Part shown: positions 1-7,857 of the stretch, piece by piece
Layout of the letters: every line of letters begins with the position of its first letter
Numbering within the stretch: position 1 is the stretch's first letter
Origin: Arthrobacter crystallopoietes
Lineage (GTDB): Bacteria > Actinomycetota > Actinomycetes > Actinomycetales > Micrococcaceae
DNA length: 64,000 nt
Reading direction: 5' to 3'
NCBI RefSeq assembly: GCF_017603825.1
Contig: NZ_CP072014.1
Span: forward strand, 2,108,001-2,172,000
Program-made: the position numbers and the translations under genes
Notes under the pieces: model-generated
The model's database searches: none
What the model saw: only the letters and a program-made list of their open reading frames with translations
Told to the model about the DNA's origin: nothing

Positions 1-187
1 TTTCCCTGTCCGCCGGCGCGGGCCGCCTGGGTTCTTCCGTTTCGGCCTGGCCCTTCTCCTCCCCGGTTTTACCCGTCGGCACCACTGCACCGCCGGAAGC
101 GCTGGAAGCGCCGGGCAGCCCGGGCTCCTCGTGCCCGGGCTCGTCGCGGGCGGGAACGTTATCGGGCGTGCGCGGATCGGAGGCCAT
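1..187 (-). CDS. N-terminal fragment of a hypothetical protein, cut by the left edge
   Basis: An open frame starts at ATG (complement of 185-187) and runs off the left edge. A purine-rich AGAGAAGAGAG stretch just upstream can serve as ribosome binding site. The roughly 62 visible residues begin MASDPRTPDNVPARDEPG and are rich in Pro, Glu, Ala and Gly, with no hydrophobic segment or catalytic motif. Such disordered N-termini often precede a membrane or regulatory domain in actinobacteria, but the domain lies outside the window, so no function can be given. It is divergent from the broken IclR gene. Confidence 0.55.
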   Translation of the reverse strand, partial: MASDPRTPDNVPARDEPGHEEPGLPGASSASGGAVVPTGKTGEEKGQAETEEPRRPAPADRE

Positions 188-385
188 GGTTTCTCTCTTC
201 TCTTGGCAGCAGTCTCGTGACAAAGGGCGCTTGTCCTTCAGCATAGGCCCGCCTGCACTCCGTAGTCAGGAGCGGCAGGCAGATCGGCTGCGGATAATCG
301 GGAAGGGGCGGCACTGGCAACACGCAGATGGGCGAGGTGCGCCAGTGCGTCGTGGCCCGCAGCCCGAAGATATTAGGCTAATGCC

Positions 386-1044
386 ATGCCCTCGCCCGAG
401 ACCTCCACTGGTAACAGAATGCTTGAGCGGATTGCCGCGATCCTGGATGCTGTGGAGGGCACCTCAGCTTCGGCCAGCGAACTTGCCCGCAGAACCGGAC
501 TTTCGGTGTCAACTTCCACCGGTTGGCGCTATCGATGGTGGAGTACGGCTTCCTGCGCCGTAACGAAAGCGGCGGCTTCCAGTTAGGCCATCGATTTGTC
601 CGTACCGCGCTGGAGAACGCGGCGCTGCCGGTTTTGACCGAATTGCGTGATACCACGGGGGAGACCGCCCAGCTGTGGATCCGCCGCGGTGATGAACGTA
701 TCTGCCAGCTCAGCGTAGACAGCCAGCATGAGCTGAAGGCCACTCTGCCGGCAGGCGCTCGGCTGGCGTTACCGGCAGGATCGAGCGGACGTCTCCTGGC
801 AAGAGAGGCCGAGGCCATGGAGGAACTGGCGGCTAAGGGCTGGGTCGAGTCCGCCGGGAGGAGGACGCCCGGTCTGGGCTCCGTGAGTGCCCCGGTGCTG
901 TCACGGAGCCAGGTAATTGCCACGATCTGTCTCGCCATGCCGCTCAGCCGGGTCAGGGAATCGCCCGGCTCGGACTTCGGCGACGCCGTTAGGCAGGCTG
1001 CGCACCGGATAGAGGCCGATCTCGAACAAACCCAGGAACGGTAA
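386..1044 (+). pseudogene. IclR-family transcriptional regulator, frameshifted
   Basis: Two overlapping frames together spell one IclR-type regulator of about 219 residues. The first (386-516) gives the N-terminal winged helix-turn-helix, with MLERIAAILDAVEG and ELARRTGLSVST. The second (from about 517 to 1044) continues HRLALSMVEYGFLRR and the effector-binding domain. The switch falls in the codon at 515-517: the second frame lies one base early, so one base (probably a C of a TCC/CAC run) is missing relative to an intact gene. Without the shift the family pattern S-T-x-H-R-L is restored. As written the protein stops after 66 residues, losing the ligand domain. A sequencing error cannot be excluded. 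No target gene is evident; the neighbour downstream is a kinase-like gene. Confidence 0.75.
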
Positions 1045-1129
1045 CCCGCGTCTGGGCGCTACGGCGCTCCTCACCGCCGGGCCCGCGGTGCAAGTTCGGT
1101 ACAGTGACACCAACGCTAGGAGGACCGCC

Positions 1130-2032
1130 ATGTCAGACGAACCGGAATTCACTGCCGCCTCGGTCGCGGAGCTGGCCCAGGAACACGGACTGGATATCCA
1201 ATCCACCAACGTCACGTTCAACGAGGCCGGCCTGGATTACCTGGTGGCGTTCGCCGTCGCCCGGGACAACAAGCACTGGGTCCTGCGGATTCCGCGCCGG
1301 CCGGACGTCTCCGCCAAAATTGCCGACGAAGCGAAAATCCTCAAGCTGGTCAAAGGCAGGCTCTCCGCGGCGGTGCCGGAGTGGCGGATCCGGAGCCGCT
1401 CGTTGATTGCATATCCGGCGCTGCCGGGGGAGCCCGGCCTGACGGTGGAGGACGGCCAGCCGGTCTGGCACTTCGACCGCGAATCCCCAACCTACTGCGC
1501 GTCGCTGGGCCGGATCATCGCCCAGCTGCACCGCATTGACGCCGAGCAGGCCCACGCCGCGGGCATTCCCACGCTGACCCCGGAGGAGGTACGCGAGGAA
1601 TGGCGCACCAACCTGGCCAAGGTGGAGGCCGAATTCCAGATCGCCGATGCCCTGCTGGAACGCTGGAACGTCTGGCTGGCCGAGGACAGCTACTGGCCGG
1701 ACTTCACAGTCTTCACCCACGGGGAGCTCTACCCGGCACACTTGCTGCTGGACGAAAACGCCGAAATCCGTTCCGTCCTCGACTGGACCACGGCCAAGGT
1801 AGCGGATCCGGCGCTGGACTTCATGTTCCACTACATGGTTTCCACCCCGGAGGCCTTCGACCTCACCGTGCGCAGCTATCTTGACGACGGCGGACGCGTA
1901 CCACCGCGGCTGGCCGACCAATGTGCGGAGCTGATGGCGGCCGCACCGATCAGCTATGGCGTGTATGCAATGACAACAGGGAATCCGGACCATCAGGCGG
2001 CGGCTGCCGCGCAGCTGAACCCGGCGGATTAA
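1130..2032 (+). CDS. Macrolide 2'-phosphotransferase-like kinase (APH family)
   Basis: A 300-residue aminoglycoside-phosphotransferase-fold protein most like the Mph(A)/Mph group, which inactivate 14-membered macrolides by phosphorylating the desosamine 2'-OH with a nucleotide triphosphate. Family features are visible: WVLRIPRRPDVSAKI (ATP-binding lobe lysine region), SLIAYPALPG, the catalytic loop THGELYPAHLLLDE and the metal-binding SVLDWTTAKVADPALDF. The loop has HGE where Mph(A) has HGD, and His replaces the usual Asn, as in other Mph proteins. ATG 1130 was chosen because a perfect AGGAGG lies at 1118-1123; the longer frame starting at 1088 has no such site. Its stop overlaps the stop of the convergent gene by 4 bases. 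Real resistance activity is not shown; many chromosomal homologues have unknown substrates. Confidence 0.8.
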   Translation: MSDEPEFTAASVAELAQEHGLDIQSTNVTFNEAGLDYLVAFAVARDNKHWVLRIPRRPDVSAKIADEAKILKLVKGRLSAAVPEWRIRSRSLIAYPALPGEPGLTVEDGQPVWHFDRESPTYCASLGRIIAQLHRIDAEQAHAAGIPTLTPEEVREEWRTNLAKVEAEFQIADALLERWNVWLAEDSYWPDFTVFTHGELYPAHLLLDENAEIRSVLDWTTAKVADPALDFMFHYMVSTPEAFDLTVRSYLDDGGRVPPRLADQCAELMAAAPISYGVYAMTTGNPDHQAAAAAQLNPAD

Positions 2033-2862
2033 CGGTGTATTGAGCGTGCCCCTGGACTGCCGCGGAGAACTGCCGGCAGCGGGACGGCGAAGAACAGCCG
2101 CGGGTCCTGCAGCAAGGCGGGACAGTCAAAGTCCGACCGGCGGATCTCGCCGCTGAGCACCAACGTCCGCGCGAGCGTGTCCGCCGCCCCGGTGATTGGA
2201 CCGAGCGTACCGGTAGCAAAGCGCAGGCCGCCGTCGAGCGGTAGGGCGACCGGGTCGCCGTCGTTCGCTTCATTCAGCATGGCATCCACCTGCCGGGCCT
2301 TCTTCCCCCGCACCGGCACTCCGGCGGGCGTCAAGGCAGGAAGACTAACGACGGCGGTGCCCGGCTTTTCGCCTTGCCCGCCTTGGGCCCGGGCTATCCA
2401 CAAGCGCGGACCGGTGACTTCAGCGGGGACTAGTTCGGTGGCCGGCTCGGGCCAGATATAGGGGAGCGCATTCGACGTGCCGGGGAAGCGGGGGCCGTAG
2501 AACGCAGGATCCTTTTGGATCAGGTTGGAACGATGGGACCGGTGAAAGTCCTCGTCGCCGAGCCAAGGTGGAAGCGCCGGCGCCGCTCGTTCTGCTTCGG
2601 GCGCGAATTCGAGGATGGACCCGCGGGTGCTGTCCGCATGACCGCGGGCCAGCCATTCGTCCGTCATCGCCAATCCATAACAGACCAAAGCCGGCACGTG
2701 TCCCATCCACATCCGTACCGCAGGGTGCCGCTGCCACCCGTAATCCGGAAAAACCAAGGCGCGCAGGACCTGTAACGTCTCCACCCGCTGCTTGCCCAGG
2801 CGTGGCCCGTCGAGGACCGCCGCGCTGGCAGCAAAGTCAGGAAACGGCAGGAAAGTCTGCAT
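2029..2862 (-). CDS. Pyrimidine-dimer-glycosylase-like protein (MSMEG_6728 family)
   Basis: A 277-residue cytosolic protein. The N-terminal half reads MQTFLPFPDFAASAAVLDG, RLGKQRVETLQVLRAL, GWQRHPAVRMWMGH and HRSNLIQKDPAFYGPRF, which is the signature of the actinobacterial MSMEG_6728 family, related to the Pyr_excise (endonuclease V type) fold. Members are presumed to act in DNA repair, but this is inferred from distant similarity, not proven. The C-terminal 120 residues are less conserved. The ATG at 2862 was preferred over one 12 codons earlier because it places the conserved MQTFLPF at the start; no strong ribosome site decides it. Convergent with the upstream kinase gene. Confidence 0.65.
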   Translation of the reverse strand: MQTFLPFPDFAASAAVLDGPRLGKQRVETLQVLRALVFPDYGWQRHPAVRMWMGHVPALVCYGLAMTDEWLARGHADSTRGSILEFAPEAERAAPALPPWLGDEDFHRSHRSNLIQKDPAFYGPRFPGTSNALPYIWPEPATELVPAEVTGPRLWIARAQGGQGEKPGTAVVSLPALTPAGVPVRGKKARQVDAMLNEANDGDPVALPLDGGLRFATGTLGPITGAADTLARTLVLSGEIRRSDFDCPALLQDPRLFFAVPLPAVLRGSPGARSIHR

Positions 2863-2907
2863 GATCAGATCGTAACGTTCGAGTCCGGATCCGATCACGC
2901 TCCGGTA

Positions 2908-3702
2908 TTACTTTCGGCCTTTACGTTTCAGCAGCGGCTTTGAGGCACAGGACTTCGCTTGGGCCTTTTTGCCCGGGGCATTCTTGCTGGGATCACTTTT
3001 TCCGGGGGCACTCTTGCCCTTGGCGCTCTTGCCTGCCGGGGACGTGCCAGCTGGTCGAGCCGAGGGCTGGGTCGCGGACTTGGCCGCAGCAGGGGCATCG
3101 GCTGCCGGGGAAGCCTCAGGCTTCGTGGGCCCTGGCTCGGACGCAACCTTGTGCCCGTTTTCTCCATCGGCCACAGGTACAGCCTGGTCTGTGGAAAGCG
3201 TGCCCTCATCGGCTGGGCTGCCGTTCCGCTGCGGGTTGCCAGCGGCCGGAGCCATGGGAGGCCGCGGCGAGGCGGGAGCGTCCATGGATGAAACCAGTTT
3301 GGTGATCTGACCGGTGAAGTCCGGGATGGAGGAATCCCATTTCGGGGCCGGTGACTGATCTTCTGTACTGCCGCCTTGCCCGTCGAAGAATACGTCACGG
3401 TAACCCAACCGCTGAACGAGCATCCAGACCGCGATCGCGACCATGAGCAGCGTCAACAGGACGACGGCGCCCGTTCCGTAGATCCGGGTCAGCGCGCCCA
3501 CGGGGGAGATCGACCCTTGCAGCGCATGGTCTGCCAGCCAGACCACAAGCCAAAAGGTCGCAGTGACGGCCAGGATTCCCAGCGGCAGGCCAAGGCCGGC
3601 ATCAGAGGCACGGCGTCGCCAGTTATCCAGGGCAAGGAGCAATCGAGTCATAGGGCTGGTCTTGAACTCCTGTATGTTCCTGGTGGGGGCGGGGACGCTC
3701 AC
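2908..3702 (-). CDS. Membrane protein with long disordered Lys/Ala/Pro tail, coupled to marR
   Basis: 264 residues. Two hydrophobic segments lie at about residues 41-60 (LGILAVTATFWLVVWLADHA) and 77-95 (GAVVLLTLLMVAIAVWMLV). The remaining 150 residues are hydrophilic and low-complexity, ending in repeated lysine blocks such as GKSAKGKSAPGKSDPSKNA and LLKRKGRK. Such a tail could bind nucleic acid, teichoic acid or acidic proteins, but this is inference. Its ATG overlaps the TGA of the MarR gene (ATGA), so the two are translationally coupled and probably share a promoter and regulation. A second ATG 17 codons in (3651) would trim the start. The family is not recognised. Confidence 0.65.
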   Translation of the reverse strand: MSVPAPTRNIQEFKTSPMTRLLLALDNWRRRASDAGLGLPLGILAVTATFWLVVWLADHALQGSISPVGALTRIYGTGAVVLLTLLMVAIAVWMLVQRLGYRDVFFDGQGGSTEDQSPAPKWDSSIPDFTGQITKLVSSMDAPASPRPPMAPAAGNPQRNGSPADEGTLSTDQAVPVADGENGHKVASEPGPTKPEASPAADAPAAAKSATQPSARPAGTSPAGKSAKGKSAPGKSDPSKNAPGKKAQAKSCASKPLLKRKGRK

Positions 3703-4220
3703 TCGGTGTTTCCTTCGGCGACTGATTCGAAAGCGGATTCTTGGTGGTCAGCGAGTTCCTGGACGAAGCGGTCCAGCATACGCGCAAGTGTTTCGCGGTC
3801 CTTCGCGGACCAGGTGGACAGGACTTCGTCAAAGAGACCGGCTCCCGCCGCACCGATCTGGCGCTGCATCTCACGGCCTTCTTCGCTGGTGCTGACCAGC
3901 GTTGCCCGGGCATCGCCTGGATCTGACTGGCGGTCTACCAGCCCCTTGTCGTCGAGCCGCCGGACCTGCGGGGTCATGGTGGATTTGTCGACGCCGTGCT
4001 GGACGGCAAGTTCGGAGACGCGCACGGGACCGTTTTTGCTGATGTAGTCCAGCAGCGCCACATCGTTGGGAGACATGTCCGAAGCGGCGGGCCCAAATAG
4101 TTCTTTGCGGACCTGCGAACGCGCGGCCCAGCGGATCAATTGGGTGACGCTGGACCTCACTTGGTCACCCGCGGTTGGGCCGGTGTCGTCCTGACTTCCG
4201 GCCCCTTGAATCTTTTGCAC
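3699..4220 (-). CDS. MarR-family transcriptional regulator
   Basis: A dimeric winged-helix repressor: LIRWAARSQVRKELFG (dimer helix), DMSPNDVALLDYISKNGPVRVSELAVQHGVDKSTMTPQ (the helix-turn-helix, here in two readable parts), VRRLDDKGLVDRQSDPGDARATLVS (wing with the typical D-x-R) and C-terminal dimer helices. The start is uncertain. The open frame reaches a TTG at 4256, but that codon sits inside a perfect inverted repeat (4241-4263) that looks like the operator. The GTG at 4220 gives 173 residues and leaves the operator in the leader. The gene is coupled by ATGA overlap to the downstream membrane protein, suggesting autoregulation of a two-gene operon. Ligand unknown. Confidence 0.8.
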   Translation of the reverse strand: MQKIQGAGSQDDTGPTAGDQVRSSVTQLIRWAARSQVRKELFGPAASDMSPNDVALLDYISKNGPVRVSELAVQHGVDKSTMTPQVRRLDDKGLVDRQSDPGDARATLVSTSEEGREMQRQIGAAGAGLFDEVLSTWSAKDRETLARMLDRFVQELADHQESAFESVAEGNTE

Positions 4221-4240
4221 ATGATGAGGATACGTCCTAA

Positions 4241-4263
4241 AGTTTGATTGTGCCAATCAAACT
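4241..4263. promoter_or_regulatory. Perfect inverted repeat, probable MarR operator
   Basis: Ten-base arms AGTTTGATTG and CAATCAAACT are separated by TGC. The core TTGATTG-n-CAATCAA matches the usual shape of MarR-family binding sites, and it lies 20-43 bases upstream of the proposed GTG start of the marR gene. Binding by the adjacent MarR protein is inferred. Confidence 0.65.
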
Positions 4264-4343
4264 AAATTGGGAGGAAGGGTTGGCGTGTACGTACTTGCGG
4301 AAGCGGGGTGCAGTGCAGGAATTTACAGTGTAAACTCGTTTGG

Positions 4344-4355
4344 TAAGTATACTTA
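4344..4355. promoter_or_regulatory. 12-bp palindrome TAAGTATACTTA in an AT-rich promoter region
   Basis: The divergent gap between marR and the next gene is unusually AT-rich around 4327-4380 and contains this perfect 12-base palindrome, about 77 bases upstream of the zinc-protein start. It may be part of a promoter or a second regulator site; nothing decides which. Confidence 0.35.
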
Positions 4356-4431
4356 GTTTAGCTAGACTAGATTTAGTTGGGGTTGGCTAGCAAAGTCCAG
4401 ATTGATCTTCTGCGAGGGAGTGAGAGTGGTA

Positions 4432-4875
4432 ATGCCCAATCACAAACAGCGCTATCGGCCCACCGGCAGGGATGACGACGTCTCTGATCCTTGGTGTTCC
4501 GTCTGTGCCACGGACGACTATTTGATTATTGAAGAGGTCGAGCCCGCCGAAGAGCAGAACCTCAGCGGGCATCCGTTGTGGAACATCAGCTACTCGTGCG
4601 CCGAGTGTGAGAGCTTCTATGGGCATCAGACCCGGAAGCCATGGCTGGGCGAGCCTGATGAGGCAGACTGGCTGGTGGCGGTCGAATCCGCCTACATCCA
4701 TTGCGGCGAGCCGATGCGACCGTTCGATTCCGCTCAACGGCCTATCTATGATCCGGTGCTCAACCATGATCCGGAGGACGCATTGCCGCATGTCGAAGTA
4801 GACACGCTGGTGCTGCGCTGTGCCTGCGGATTCCAGATTGCAGTGCCGGCGGAGAGCTATTCGGAAGGCAATTGA
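4432..4875 (+). CDS. Cysteine-rich putative zinc-binding protein
   Basis: 147 residues beginning MPNHKQRYRPTGRDDD. Four small metal-ligand motifs are spaced through it: CSVC (near 27-30), CAEC (near 64-67), HCGE (near 90) and CACG (near 130). This suggests one or two zinc ribbons formed by paired knuckles. There is no membrane segment, and the composition is acidic. ATG 4432 follows GAGGGAG at 4414-4420; an upstream frame start at 4402 lacks a site. I do not recognise a named family. It stands alone downstream of an AT-rich promoter region and ends before a hairpin, so it is probably monocistronic. Confidence 0.65.
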   Translation: MPNHKQRYRPTGRDDDVSDPWCSVCATDDYLIIEEVEPAEEQNLSGHPLWNISYSCAECESFYGHQTRKPWLGEPDEADWLVAVESAYIHCGEPMRPFDSAQRPIYDPVLNHDPEDALPHVEVDTLVLRCACGFQIAVPAESYSEGN

Positions 4876-4892
4876 GCCGGCAGGAATGGTAG

Positions 4893-4919
4893 GAGCCGCA
4901 CCGGCATTCGGCGCGGCTC
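4893..4919. terminator. Bidirectional hairpin between convergent genes
   Basis: GAGCCGC and GCGGCTC pair across a 13-base loop that can add a short inner CCG/CGG stem. It lies exactly between the zinc-protein stop and the convergent gene at 4926. Confidence 0.5.
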
Positions 4920-4925
4920 TTGGCA

Positions 4926-5207
4926 TCAGGCGATTGTGACACGCTCCACGGCCAACTGGGCGGTGGCTGCGGGGTCAGCGGCGGGTGCGGCCATGGGGGA
5001 CCAGGAGAGCGTGATCTGGATGCCATCAGCCAGTTCACTGATCCTCAAGCGCAGATCCTCGTCGTAGAGGTTCCTGCGCTGGGTGACAAGGCCGTCATCC
5101 TCTGCCTGGTGCAATAGCTTGGAGACGGCCAGGGCCATGGCGCGGCCCCAGTCGTAGGGATGCTTGCTGTTGGCTTTGGCTGTGGCCGTGTACCTTTTCT
5201 CACGCAT
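4926..5207 (-). CDS. Small hypothetical protein, 93 residues
   Basis: The frame opens MREKRYTATAKANSKHPYDW at ATG 5207, with a TTAGGACA stretch upstream as a modest ribosome site. It contains an amphipathic helix (ALAVSKLLHQAEDDG) and a predicted strand-rich middle (LRLRISELADGIQITLSWSPMA), with no Cys motif, signal or membrane segment. The coding look (third-position GC, balanced composition) supports a real gene. Family and function are not recognised. It is convergent with the zinc-binding gene. Confidence 0.55.
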   Translation of the reverse strand: MREKRYTATAKANSKHPYDWGRAMALAVSKLLHQAEDDGLVTQRRNLYDEDLRLRISELADGIQITLSWSPMAAPAADPAATAQLAVERVTIA

Positions 5208-5444
5208 GGCAGATGTCCTAACGGTCCTGGGGATGGGCGTATTGGAAAGCCTGATGATTCGTCCGCCCGACGCAGCGTCTGAGGGGACATGCGTTATTCA
5301 GTTGCTAAGGGTGCTGATTTGGTCATTCAGTGTAACGCCGAAGGAAAGCATTCGTCCATCATGCGAACAGGCGCCAGCGAAACCGGCTTTGTAACGTCCT
5401 GACACGTGCTCCCAACGGCCGGGGGAGAGGGGTAGCGTCCCTGT

Positions 5445-5933
5445 ATGACCGTTACCGTAGTTGCAGGAAACCCGAAGCCGGACTCCCGAACCCTTGCCGC
5501 GGCCCGGCTCCTGGCCGAGCAGATCACCGGAGCGCCGGTGGACAATGCAGTCGACGTCATCACTTTGGGCCCTGGCCTGCTGGGGTGGGGCGACGACGCC
5601 GTCGCGGCGGCCGTGAAGACAGTCCAGTCCAGCGATCTGGTGATCTTCGCATCGCCGACCTTCAAGGCCACATACACCGGAGTGCTCAAGCTGTTCCTTG
5701 ATCAGTTCGCCACCGGCGACGGGCTCAAAGGCGTTGTCGCAGTACCGTTGATGCTCGGTGCGGGCCCGGCCCACGCGCTGGCCCCGGAGCTGCTGCTCAA
5801 GCCGGTACTTGTTGAGCTCGGTGCCACGGTTCCTGTGCAGGGTTTGTACCTCGACGAGAAGTCCTGGGACGACCCGGAAAGCACGCGCGAATGGCTGGAC
5901 CGGTGGACGCTGGTGATCCAGTCGCTGCTCTAG
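5445..5933 (+). CDS. NADPH-dependent FMN reductase (SsuE/MsuE-like)
   Basis: 162-residue flavodoxin-fold oxidoreductase. The N-terminal phosphate loop VVAGNPKPDSRT, the central VIFASPTFKATYTGVLKLFLDQF and the late VVAVPLMLGAG are typical of the NADPH-dependent FMN reductase family. These proteins pass reduced FMN to monooxygenases or reduce small acceptors. In SsuE/MsuE systems the reductase sits next to a sulfonate monooxygenase; none is present here, so the partner is unknown. The size fits the short members of the family. Purine-rich sequence upstream (GGGGAGAGGGG) is near the ATG. The gene ends one base before the convergent phosphatase gene. Confidence 0.8.
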   Translation: MTVTVVAGNPKPDSRTLAAARLLAEQITGAPVDNAVDVITLGPGLLGWGDDAVAAAVKTVQSSDLVIFASPTFKATYTGVLKLFLDQFATGDGLKGVVAVPLMLGAGPAHALAPELLLKPVLVELGATVPVQGLYLDEKSWDDPESTREWLDRWTLVIQSLL

Positions 5934-5934
5934 G

Positions 5935-6477
5935 CTAGCCGGCGACTTGCTCCGCCTCGAAGCCCAGCAGCAAGTCCGGATCCAGCTCGATGGCTTCGCC
6001 GTTGATGACATGGGCATGGGCTTCGCCCCGCAGGAGTCCCATAGTCACCCTGATGAGCGTGCCGTGCGCGACGACGATGATGCGCTGATCCGGGTTCGCA
6101 TGGACCAGTTCCTGCAGCGTGGCAATGCTGCGTGCCGCTACTTCGGCTTCCGGCTCGGAGGCGAGGAGCACTTTGTCGATCTCGGGCCGGTCCATGCCCA
6201 GCAGGACGGTCCCTTCGGCGTCGCGGAAGTCCCGTTCGATCAGGCCCGGCAGAGTGCCGGAAATAGACAGCCCGACGTGCTTGCCGATGATCTCAGCGGT
6301 TTCGCGGGCGCGGCGCAAAGGGGATGAAACCAGAAGGTTCCATTCCTCCGTTGCCAGCTTAGCGCCGGCGTCGTTAGCCTGCCTGCGGCCCAACTCATTC
6401 AGCGGGATGTCCGTATGCCCCTGCAGCCGTCCGGCCGAATTCCAGTCGGTCTCACCGTGTCGCACCAGTGCCAGCAC
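5935..6477 (-). CDS. Histidine phosphatase family protein (phosphoglycerate mutase-like)
   Basis: 180-residue branch-1 histidine phosphatase. The catalytic LVRHGETDWN is at residues 4-13, followed by the substrate loop GHTDIPLNELGRRQA, the second arginine region SSPLRRARETAEI, and the second catalytic histidine in IIVVAHGTLIRV. These residues form and resolve the phosphohistidine intermediate. Short actinobacterial members act on sugar phosphates, nucleotides or cell-wall precursors, so the substrate cannot be read off. It is convergent with the FMN reductase with no room for a terminator between the stops. Confidence 0.85.
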   Translation of the reverse strand: MLALVRHGETDWNSAGRLQGHTDIPLNELGRRQANDAGAKLATEEWNLLVSSPLRRARETAEIIGKHVGLSISGTLPGLIERDFRDAEGTVLLGMDRPEIDKVLLASEPEAEVAARSIATLQELVHANPDQRIIVVAHGTLIRVTMGLLRGEAHAHVINGEAIELDPDLLLGFEAEQVAG

Positions 6478-6651
6478 TTAGGCCTCCTCATGTCCAGTTG
6501 TCTGCATCAATCCTGCCCCAATGCGGTGCCAATAGGAAACGACGACGGCGCCTGGCGCGCGAGCGACGGGCAGCGGTCCGGGGCTTCCGGCCCGGCAGCA
6601 GAACCAGTTGAAATGCCGGGGCACGTGACATGACGGCAGGGTAAACGGTTC

Positions 6652-6667
6652 ATGAGAGCACTCTCAT
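6652..6667. promoter_or_regulatory. Inverted repeat ATGAGAG-CA-CTCTCAT, candidate operator
   Basis: Seven-base arms around a 2-base centre, followed by CGG, 75 bases upstream of the P-loop gene start. A closely similar 16-base element followed by CGG is at 39002-39017. It looks like a dimeric repressor site; the regulator is not identified in the window. Confidence 0.5.
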
Positions 6668-6741
6668 CGGTACATCATGTCCCTTTCATATGGGTCGCGT
6701 TTAGTCGTAACTGGCAGCAAAACCCGACTCAGGAGAAGACC

Positions 6742-7842
6742 ATGACACTCGTCGCCCACCCCAGCGAAGCACTTTCCCTCACCACCAGTACGGCGGTAGC
6801 CGCGGATCCCCTGCGGCTGCAGCGGGCCAAGAAGGCCTACACCACCCGTTTCCTCGCGGATCGGCTGGCACTCGATCCGTCAGGGTACGAACTGCTGGAC
6901 ATTGCCCCGGCCGCCGGCGATGTGGTGCTGGCCAAAGTGGTGGAAATCGGGAGTCACACGAAGCTGGAAAGCCCGGCCTCGCGCCGCCAGGCCATGTTCC
7001 CCGGCGACGAAATCCTGGTCTCCTTCGGGAACCGCTACGCGCCGGACCAGTTCCTCGCCGTGGTGCCGGATGACCTGAGCGAATGCAGCCTGGTGGCTGG
7101 CGGCGGACTGGCCGCCCGGGTCCTTGAACAGCACGCGGACATCGACAAGGCCACTACCATCCAGCCGATCGGCTTGCTCGCCAAGGACGGCGTGGTGGTC
7201 AACCTGCAGGACCTGGCGCCGCACGCCGTCAATCACGCTACGGAACTGCCCGGCCGGCCGCCGGTGATTGCGGTGCTGGGTACCTCCATGAATTCGGGCA
7301 AGTCGACCACGCTGGGCTGTCTGGTAAACGGGCTGGACGCAGCGGGCCTGCGGGTTTCCGCCGGCAAGGCGACCGGGACCGGCTCCGGCAACGATCCGCG
7401 CCTCTTCACGGACGCCGGTGCCCGCCTGGTGCTCGACTTTACCGACTTCGGTTTCCCCACCACTTACCTGCTGGACTACGAAACCGTGCGCGGCCTGCTG
7501 ACCAGCCTCATCGACACCCTGACCACGGCCGAGTCCGATGTGATCGTGGTGGAGATTGCCGACGGCGTCTACCAGGGCGAAACGAGCAGACTGCTCCATG
7601 ACCCGGTTTTCCACGCCGCCGTCGACCATGTAGTGTTCGCCGCCGCGGATGCGCTGGGCGCCACGGCGGGCATCGGAGTCCTGCAGGATGCCGGCGTTTC
7701 CGTGCCGGCGGTTTCGGGCCTGCTCACAGCCTCGCCGCTTGCCGCCCGGGAAGCCGCCGGCGTCATCACTACCCGCGTGATCAACACCTATGATCTGTGC
7801 AACCCGGCAACCGCCCTGGAACTGTTGCCTGCACGCAAGTAA
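6742..7842 (+). CDS. P-loop NTPase, DUF1611-like, with N-terminal beta-rich domain
   Basis: 366 residues from ATG 6742, set by AGGAGAAG at 6731-6738. Residues about 55-160 form a strand-rich domain (DVVLAKVVEIGSHTKLE, FPGDEILVSFGNRYAPDQF). The C-terminal half is a P-loop domain with Walker A GTSMNSGKST (180-189), VSAGKATGTGSGNDP, LDFTDFGFPTTY and a Walker-B-like VIVVEIADG (267-275). This layout resembles DUF1611-type ATP-binding proteins of unknown role. The ATG of an ABC-exporter-like gene lies only 16 bases after its stop, and that protein has lost its own Walker A. The pair may therefore work together, with this protein supplying or gating nucleotide hydrolysis, but that is inference. It could instead be an independent ligase or synthase. 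Confidence 0.65.
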   Translation: MTLVAHPSEALSLTTSTAVAADPLRLQRAKKAYTTRFLADRLALDPSGYELLDIAPAAGDVVLAKVVEIGSHTKLESPASRRQAMFPGDEILVSFGNRYAPDQFLAVVPDDLSECSLVAGGGLAARVLEQHADIDKATTIQPIGLLAKDGVVVNLQDLAPHAVNHATELPGRPPVIAVLGTSMNSGKSTTLGCLVNGLDAAGLRVSAGKATGTGSGNDPRLFTDAGARLVLDFTDFGFPTTYLLDYETVRGLLTSLIDTLTTAESDVIVVEIADGVYQGETSRLLHDPVFHAAVDHVVFAAADALGATAGIGVLQDAGVSVPAVSGLLTASPLAAREAAGVITTRVINTYDLCNPATALELLPARK

Positions 7843-7857
7843 GGGCAGGTGTGAAAC

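Noticed and set aside
378-938. 186-residue minus-strand frame
   Set aside because: It is antisense to the IclR gene, and its translation is Ser/Arg/Pro-rich without domain character.
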